Positions 57,820 to 64,000 of a stretch of 64,000 nt of DNA are shown piece after piece. Source of the DNA: Mytilus edulis (taxonomy: Eukaryota > Mollusca > Bivalvia > Mytilida > Mytilidae). The first letter of the stretch is position 1. Every line of letters starts with the position of its first letter. A model generated the notes under the pieces. The model saw only the letters and a program-made list of their open reading frames with translations, was not told where the DNA came from and made no database searches. The stretch covers positions 43,483,838 to 43,547,837 of the forward strand of contig NC_092345.1 of assembly GCF_963676685.1 (NCBI RefSeq). Direction: 5' to 3'. The position numbers and the translations under genes are program-made.

Positions 57820-59592
57820 GTATGTGAAAGTTATTTCTCAAATTCGTTTGGTAATTAACAGTCACATATTTATATGACGGTACAGATATAAAAAAAAGGG
57901 GGGGACTGAGATTAGCTTAAAGTTTAAGCCTTGAATAAATGCTTTTGTTCATATATTCTACATGTACCTCTTTTTGGAGGAATTTTGAATGACAAGTTAT
58001 ATGCAAACATTCGAATCGTTATCTAATTTTTATTAATTTCGATTAATATAAAATTTTCCTGGAAGCCGTCTCCCAATAAAAATAATTTTGGTAATCGATA
58101 CTTGTTGTCAATGTAATGGAATTTTATGCTATTTTCATACAAGTGAGAGGTTTAGCTAGCTTTAAAACTTGATTAACCCACCATTTCCTTCAGAACATAC
58201 TTGTACCGGCCTCTGGATAAAAGATACCTAAAGAAGTTTTTCGCTTTTTTTTTATGAGAAATTATTATACGTTTATCTTTCTTGTCAGCTTGACATACAA
58301 AAAAACATAGCAAAAACAAAAGATGACTCCATAAAAACAACATAAAGACTGATAAAAAGAGCCTAACTAAAAGACGGAACTGACTTGTGATCGGGGTATT
58401 AGGGTTAGCAGATCGTGCTCCATATGTTACCCCCTCGTATTTTGCTCCTATAAAAAAAAGTTGATAAGTTATATCATGTTATTTGAATCACATATAGATA
58501 GTTCTTTTAATACATTTGACCGAATTAAAAAAGCACAAAGGAACATAACTGAAAACCTAAGCCATAATTTTACACGAACCTGTAAATAGAACTATGAACG
58601 AACTCCGAAAGGAAAGCTGAACCTGTACCACATGTGACCCAACAAAACCATATTAAGATTCTTTACTCTTGCCATAAACACTTTATCGATGCCATTATGT
58701 CAACCTGTAACATGCAAGAGTTTATAACCTTTTTCTGAGTATATATTACGTTGTTTATCACAGATATGCCGTCAACATCTTATTCTTTAGAAGATAGATA
58801 CACGCAAGTATAGTTATTTAGTAAATTAGTAGCTGGGTAGAATTACCTATGAGAGTTCTCCTAACCACCTTCCTAACCAACCCTTTCTCTATAACCATAT
58901 AATGATATTAATAAAACTGTTTTCCTTTGCAGGCATTCAATATTATTGCCAAACAATTTGAATTTAAAGATGCCCATTTAGAGTTGATGTCTGACGGAAG
59001 ACAAGCGGACTTGCTAACCTTCATCAAAGAGCATTTTCATCCTGACGAACCGGTAATGCGAAGTATCGGTTATACTCCTGACGAAGAATATGATCAACTT
59101 ATCACACTGTTTCACAAAGATAATCTGTCTCTCGTGCTTGTTTCTGATAAAACTAATGAGATTATTGCATGCAGAACAATGGGTTTGGCACATAGAGATG
59201 AACCATTAGATCCTTCCGAACTAGAAAACGAAAAACTTGTAACACTCTTTAAGTTTTTTACCCATAAACACGAAGAAATGAATGTTTACAAGCGTTTCAA
59301 CATAGAAACGTCTCTAGATTTCTTTGTTTTAGGCACGCATAGAGACCATAGAAAACAAGGGATTGCTTCCAAAATTTTCCAAGCTGCAATGTTGTTTGCA
59401 AAAGAGCTTGGACTGAAGCAAACGTGTATCCATGGTGACGCAACAGGTGTTTTTTCTCAAAAGATATTTGAGAAATTTGGATTTGAGACTTTGCACACTT
59501 TTAAATACGACGAGTACAAAGTTGACGGCGAAATCGTGTTTAAAGATACTGGTATTCATAAATCAACGAAAGTGTTTGTGAAAAAATTATAA
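57781..59592 (+). CDS. GNAT acetyltransferase 2, arylalkylamine N-acetyltransferase-like (2 exons, complete)
   Basis: Exon 1 is 57781-57819 (MSEKLRPRLELEQ, donor gtatgt); exon 2 is 58933-59592 (acceptor tttgcag), phase 0, 232 aa as in the upstream paralogue. RKQGIA is again at residues 153-158, preceded by FFVLGTHRDH. The C-terminus ends EIVFKDTGIHKSTKVFVKKL. Differences concentrate around residues 50-110 (for instance the stretch after GLAHR), where substrate-binding loops of the family lie (inference). The intron is 1113 bp against 521 bp in the paralogue, enlarged by repeat sequence such as a family G fragment near 58105-58195. Probably a tandem duplicate with the same strand and structure. 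Confidence 0.88.
57820..58932 (+). other. Acetyltransferase 2 intron
   Basis: 1113 bp, GT-AG, phase 0. Holds a family G fragment (58105-58195, CAAGTGAGAGGTTTAGCTAG) and family H-like text (58300-58480). Confidence 0.75.
58933..59592 (+). CDS. Acetyltransferase 2, coding exon 2
   Basis: 660 nt including TAA, exactly the length of the paralogue's second exon, with no gap needed to align them. Carries the full GNAT domain. Confidence 0.9.
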   Translation, partial: AFNIIAKQFEFKDAHLELMSDGRQADLLTFIKEHFHPDEPVMRSIGYTPDEEYDQLITLFHKDNLSLVLVSDKTNEIIACRTMGLAHRDEPLDPSELENEKLVTLFKFFTHKHEEMNVYKRFNIETSLDFFVLGTHRDHRKQGIASKIFQAAMLFAKELGLKQTCIHGDATGVFSQKIFEKFGFETLHTFKYDEYKVDGEIVFKDTGIHKSTKVFVKKL

Positions 59593-59608
59593 AAAAAAAG
59601 TAATAACA

Positions 59609-59625
59609 AATAAAATACCAATAAA
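59609..59625 (+). terminator. Candidate poly(A) signals of acetyltransferase 2
   Basis: Two AATAAA hexamers, 59609-59614 and 59620-59625, lie within 35 bases of the stop. That is short for a 3' UTR, so assignment is tentative. Confidence 0.4.
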
Positions 59626-59629
59626 AGCA

Positions 59630-60465
59630 ATGCAAATTAATAACAAATCAACGCTACGAAAATGGTAGTTTTGATAATATAAAGTACTAGTATAGTGTTT
59701 TCAAAAAATGACATCTTTATGAACTAGCTGTCATCATGAATAGAATTAAGTATTTGATTTAAAACAGAGGCCTGAGAGAATAGATGACAAGACGTCATGG
59801 TGCGTTTCAATTCATGTTATTGGACTAAGAGAACCACCAAACTTTTGAAGGAAAACAGGCTATCATAGTCATCCAAGATCGACGTCTGATCTCATAGCCT
59901 AAGTGTTGAAAGGCTCGAAATTACTGTAGATGATTCTGGTTGTTAATTTGTATTATTAAATTAAAAAATATCAATATTCGGTGTCGTATATGGCAATGTT
60001 TTTGGTGTGTTACAATATGTATAACACCAGGCAAAGGTCTAATAATGACAAATGTCCATTCTATTGAGGAGATATCCTATAAAGTCATCTATGATTCTAT
60101 ACCTTTTACTTTAGCACCCCATTATTCTATTACTTTTGTCTCTAATTTTATTTTCGGGCCCCTTATTCTGCTATTTTGGCTCATTAATTTCAATTCTATA
60201 AACCCCATCCAAACCGTAGCTGCTGTATTGCTATAGTCTTCGATGAACATGTTCTCTGTGCAGTAACTGTAATTGTCTTCTTGTACGGGTTCACGGGTGT
60301 CTGTGAAACAAAATTCTTTTTCCATCATCGACCTCATGTTGTTTCATTGTATCATTTTGTGTACCCACTGCATTTTGGTGTTTACTGCATCCATTTGTAA
60401 TAGTACTGGTATGTATTTTTTAACCATGAGGCATTTTTATCGTGTTGTTTAATTTGACCCTTGTA
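59630..60465. other. Gene-free sequence downstream of acetyltransferase 2
   Basis: Nothing recognised; a 98-codon ORF at 59940 lacks support. Confidence 0.45.
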
Positions 60466-60469
60466 AATA

Positions 60470-61015
60470 GGTACCAGGATTATAATTTAGTACGCCAGAC
60501 GCACGTTTCGTCTACACAAGACTTGTCAGTGACGTTCATATCAAAATATCTATAAAGCCATACAAGTACAAAGTTGAAGAGCATTGAGGATCCAAAATTC
60601 AAAAAAAGTTGTGCCAAATATGGCTGAGGTAATCTATGCCCGGGATAAGAAAAGCCTAAGTTTTTCGAAAAATTCAAAGTTTTGTAAACAGGAAATTTAT
60701 AAAAATGACCACATTATTGTTATTTATGTCAACACCGAAGTGTTGACTACTGGGCTGGTAATACCATCGGAGACCGGAAACGTCCACCAGCAATGGCATC
60801 GACCCAGTGGTGTAAATAGTTATCAAAGGTATTAGGATTATAATTTAGTACGCCAGACGTGCGTTTCGTCTACATAAGACTCATCAGTGACGCTCATATC
60901 AAAATATTTATAAAGCCATACACGTACAAAGTTGAAGAGCATTGAGGATCCAAAATTCAAAAAAGTTGTGCCAAATACGGCTAAGGTAATCTATGCCTGG
61001 GATAAGAACTTTGTC
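60470..61015 (+). repeat. Family F repeat, full copy followed by a second head
   Basis: TACCAGGATTATAATTTAGT and ACGCCAGACGCACGTTTCGT begin the first copy; at 60825 TATTAGGATTATAATTTAGT begins a second, shorter one. The middle contains the near-palindrome TGTCAACACCGAAGTGTTGA. Also CCCAGTGGTGTAAATAG. Confidence 0.8.
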
Positions 61016-61039
61016 TGTTCCTAGTTTCACATAACATCT

Positions 61040-61260
61040 CATCCATCAAGTCACATCCTAGCAACAGGACAACAACTTGGCAAAAAAAAGACAAAAATCA
61101 AAATACAAAAAATATTAACACAAAACACAACTTAGAAAATCTAAATACTGAGCAACATGAACCCCACATACTATAGGGAGTTGGTGTCAGGTACTCTAGA
61201 AGGACAAGCAGATCCAGCTTCACCTGAGACATTTGTCATGTTACTTTAACTGCTGCTGCT
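61040..61260. repeat. Family H repeat, copy 2
   Basis: ACACAAAACACAACTTAGAA, GCAACATGAACCCCACATAC, GGTGTCAGGTACTCTAGAAG, AGCAGATCCAGCTTCACCTG. Confidence 0.6.
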
Positions 61261-61689
61261 GTTGCTCCTCATCTAAATAAAGAACAGTTATTCCGCCTCA
61301 GCCTGGCACCTTGGAACCTTGTTATTTTTTTTTTTTTAGCAAATTTGTTTTACTTGACATTGATTGTTTGGAGGTTTCCCTTCTTCTCTGGTCTCATATA
61401 TCAAAATGTCAAAACATGTATCTTTGCATTGCACAAGCTCATGTTTTTCTCTTGCAGTTAATGACATGTTTTAAACTTTGAATGTTGGATGTGAATTGAC
61501 TTATTTTATTTTTGTCTTAGATGCATATTTTTTTTTCATTTTTATTGTTACTGGCTTTGAACTAGCTGTAATTGCGAGTACTCTCAGATCTGTACTTTCT
61601 TTTTTGTTGTGGGGATGTATATTCTGCCAGGTCCAGTCTGTTTTTATTGGACATTGTTACTGCTGTGTATCTATCTGATAAGTAAAGCC

Positions 61690-61945
61690 CTTTTCAATTG
61701 ATTTTTATAGCTTGTTCTTGTGTTGTACTATTGCACCAGTGTCCTATATAAATCATGCAGTTATTTTTCTCATTGAAATTGTTTTACATTTTTCATTTTG
61801 GGGGCTTTTTATAGCTGGCTATGCAGTATGTGCTTTTCTTATTGAGGAAGGCTGTACAGTGACCTATAGTTGTTAACTGCTATGTTATTTGGACTCTGGT
61901 GGAGAATTATCTCATTGGCAATCATATGACATATTCTTATTTTAA
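61690..61945 (+). repeat. Family E, diverged copy
   Basis: TTATAGCTTGTTCTTGTGTT, GGGGGCTTTTTATAGCTGGC, AGGCTGTACAGTGACCTATA, TCTCATTGGCAATCATATGA. Confidence 0.7.
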
Positions 61946-61957
61946 CAACTGCATTAT

Positions 61958-61963
61958 TTTATT
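61958..61963 (-). terminator. Candidate poly(A) signal of POLE3
   Basis: AATAAA on the - strand about 325 bases past the POLE3 stop, in an AT-rich stretch. Plausible but not proven. Confidence 0.3.
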
Positions 61964-62285
61964 GACTTTATAATAGGTGTTCCTCTTTAAAGTGATACAA
62001 TGATTAATCATAAAACAATTGTTGTCCTAGCACTCCCTAGGGTTGGGATTGTCCTTGTAAATATTGTTGTAAAAAAGTGTGTGACACATCTCCATTAATC
62101 CCGAAAGGTGTACACAGATTCCACTGTACCCTCACAGTTCTCGAGGGGTGCTCTGAATAACAGAGGAATCTACCAGTACATACATACATGGAACCAACAT
62201 CTATAACACCATGCAGAAGAATGGCTTCCACAGTCTATTCAAGATTGACAAAATTAAATGAAAATGAACAAATTTAATTGCATCT

Positions 62286-62473
62286 TTAATTATCATCATC
62301 AGATATAGTAACAACACTCCCAACAGGTGTGTCCTCTTCCCCACCAGCATCCTCTTCCATTGCTTCTCCCTGTCCTTCTTCGTCTGAGTCTGCAGCAGTT
62401 TTTTCTTCTTCTTTCACTTTCTTTTTCCTTTCTGATGCAGCATCCTTTTTACTTTTCTGTTCTTTCCTGTATT
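62286..62473 (-). CDS. POLE3: POLE3 terminal exon (charged tail)
   Basis: On the - strand: acceptor tattttacag before 62473, stop TAA at 62288-62286. The tail is first basic (SKKD, ERKKKVKEEEK), then acidic (DSDEEGQGEAMEEDAGGEED), as in the family; its exact sequence diverges from vertebrates, which is normal for this disordered tail. Confidence 0.9.
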
Positions 62474-63801
62474 CTGTAAAATAATAGTTTTTAACATTAA
62501 ACAGTTTCAATGTTAATGCACCAGATGTGCAGCACAATTACTACCTAAGGGTCTGGATGGGGTTTACAAAAGAGAGAATAATGAGCAGAATATGCAGAAT
62601 AAAGGGCCAATAACAGTGTGTGTGTGGTGTGTTTTAAAAATGATAGGTAATAACTTTGATGCACACCTGTTGCCAGAGGGGGGATTCGAGGGGACTGTAT
62701 CAATCCCCTCCTTGAAAACAAATAAGCAGTTAAAAGTCGACATTCCGTTTGAATTGTCATTGCTAAAGTTGAGAATGATTGTATTGCCAGTCCATGTAAC
62801 ACCTTCTTGTTACAGGCCTGTGATGAATAATAAGAAACTATGGAACAGAAAAAGTTTCTTAAATGCTTTACATGGTTAAGAAAGATTTTTTTTATAATCT
62901 GTCATTATAAGCTATAGTTAATATAATTTTATCCTGCAATTGGGTGTACTACTATACAGATACAGCCCTACAGATATCGCTATGCTGTATCTGTATACTA
63001 TACAGATATCGCTTTAAAGCTCCGCCCACTGCCGGACTGAGTATTGTTTGAACCTGTGTGACCTCAGAATGTGTATTCCAGTTGCATTCCAATGACGATG
63101 ACAATTGTCGATTTCAAAACTTGAATGTGTATGATTGTGTTACAAAATCAACCATGTCAATTTCAGCATGCATGTTTAGTGAATGTCAAGTCTGAAGCGT
63201 AGGACAACTCGTACACTTCTGTTTCAAAATTGACAATGTTTTGTTATTTGTTTTTACTGTTGAAATTAGTTGTTATGTTAAAATAGATAATTATTCACCT
63301 GGAGCTATGTATTATTGTTGACCATTCGAGATTCTTTTTTGCGAACCCGTCTTCAGCGTAATGTGTGATTTTGATATTACTACTCGGGCCTCAAGGGATT
63401 ACAAATCGAAAATAATGCTAAATATGTTCGTTTTTGTGTCTTTCAAAACACAATCAATATACAGAATTAATTGCAGGATAAAGACAATAACTGTTTAGTG
63501 TCTTTAAATATCAGCTGTATTTGTACTCGGCTCGAAACAGGTGTAGTAGCTCGCTAAAAGCTCGCATACACCTTGTTTCCTAGCCTCGTACAAATACAGC
63601 TGATATTTAAAGACACTAAACAGTTATTGTCTATGTATTGTAATGAAGGGTTAATGTTATACAAATAATGATAATAAATTACCTTCTAAAACTTGTTTCA
63701 GGGGTTCTACAAACTGGTCAAACTCCATGTCTTCCATCGAATTAATTACATCTGTAGCTGATATTGTCTTTCTTTTTCCTTTCAATGCAAGGTTATTGGC
63801 A
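62286..63801 (-). CDS. POLE3: POLE3 (DNA polymerase epsilon subunit 3 / CHRAC17), last two exons
   Basis: Exons 63801-63683 and 62473-62286 join in frame. The first reads ANNLALKGKRKT, ISATDVINSMEDMEFDQFVE and PLKQVLE; the second continues with YRKEQKSKKD and a long charged tail rich in Lys, Glu and Asp, ending ISDDDN. This matches POLE3, whose histone fold pairs with POLE4 in DNA polymerase epsilon and with CHRAC15 in the chromatin accessibility complex. The visible part is the loop after helix 2, helix 3 and the acidic C-terminal tail. The entering phase (one base finishing a codon, Cys expected) shows that at least one upstream exon lies beyond 64000. Nuclear role is by orthology. Confidence 0.9.
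62953..62997. repeat. 14-bp perfect inverted repeat
   Basis: TATACAGATACAGC at 62953-62966 and GCTGTATCTGTATA at 62984-62997, loop 17 bases, flanked by further ACAGATATCGCT copies. Confidence 0.85.
63483..63631. repeat. 44-bp perfect inverted repeat (foldback element)
   Basis: 63483-63526 and 63588-63631 are exact reverse complements; arms begin GACAATAACTGTTTAGTG and end TGTATTTGTAC. The 61 bases between are themselves partly self-complementary (AAACAGGTGTA / TACACCTTGTTT). Could be a MITE or a cruciform-forming site in the POLE3 intron. Confidence 0.9.
63683..63801 (-). CDS. POLE3: POLE3 penultimate exon (end of histone fold)
   Basis: On the - strand: acceptor ttctag before 63801, donor gtaatt after 63683. 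Encodes the KGKRKT loop (DNA-facing in histone folds) and the C-terminal helix with MEFDQFVEPL. Ends with the first base of a Glu codon. Confidence 0.9.
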
Positions 63802-64000
63802 CTAGAAATGAAGATTATAATTTCTTTATTTTATACAATTTTCATAACACAATACAGAAAAGACCACAAGCTATTATTACTTTATATCATAGAAACAGTA
63901 AAAAATTCAAAAAGTATGATCAGAGAGAAGATTACAGGTACAATTAAGAAATGATTGACATGAATGCTGTGGTAACAAAATCTCCTATTTTTACCAAATG

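Larger units (their letters stand above)
62474..63682 (-). other. POLE3 intron
   Basis: 1209 bp. Holds two strong inverted repeats (62953-62997 and 63483-63631). A 95-codon + strand ORF at 62592 has no family match and lies wholly inside this intron. Confidence 0.8.

Noticed and set aside
62592-62879. 95-codon + strand ORF
   Set aside because: Lies wholly inside the POLE3 intron, with no recognisable domain.

Overview
The window looks like nuclear DNA of a marine bivalve, most likely a mussel (Mytilidae, Mytilus-like). It is AT-rich and has small exons in long GT-AG introns. It is filled with dispersed repeats of kinds I recognise from bivalve genomes. There is no bacterial-style operon, no tRNA or rRNA gene and no CRISPR array that I can see. 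The species assignment is inference from repeats and gene architecture.

Four host genes are supported. (1) The 3' part of an RBM33-like RNA-binding protein gene runs on the + strand through seven exons from 4472 to 13529 and ends in a C-terminal RRM; its 5' exons are not recognised and probably lie upstream of the window. (2, 3) Two complete two-exon paralogues of a GNAT acetyltransferase with an arylalkylamine N-acetyltransferase-like C-terminus lie on the + strand at 42317-43536 and 57781-59592. Both are 232 aa, with identical 39-nt first coding exons in length and the same phase-0 intron. (4) The last two exons of POLE3 (DNA polymerase epsilon subunit 3 / CHRAC17 histone-fold protein) lie on the - strand at 62286-63801; the gene continues beyond the right edge.

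Most of the rest is transposon debris. Coding relics are: two reverse-transcriptase relics of one lineage (440-631 and about 39145-41550), a dead tyrosine-recombinase element (23749-24313), and two 5'-truncated LINE 3' ends with simple-repeat tails (27255-27900 and 49745-50430). Non-coding families, labelled here A to I, include four (A-D) that share an architecture: complementary subterminal sequences, internal tandem repeats in three of the four, and a 3' end in CTTGTT. I interpret these as Helentron/HINE-like ('pearl'-like) non-autonomous elements. One family B copy carries a near-perfect array of 500-bp units (about 35.58-38.08 kb). Several foldback/MITE-like elements lie between and around the acetyltransferase genes, and a 44-bp perfect inverted repeat sits in the POLE3 intron.

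Layout: 0-4.4 kb repeats; 4.5-13.5 kb RBM33 exons with repeats in the introns; 13.5-39 kb gene-poor, with repeats and relics; 39-46 kb RT relic and acetyltransferase 1, bracketed by inverted family E copies; 46-57 kb gene-poor with MITEs; 57.8-59.6 kb acetyltransferase 2; 60-62 kb repeats; 62.3-64 kb POLE3. No functional link between the four host genes is apparent. I found no convincing new multi-gene system; the most interesting material is the repeat architecture and the acetyltransferase pair.
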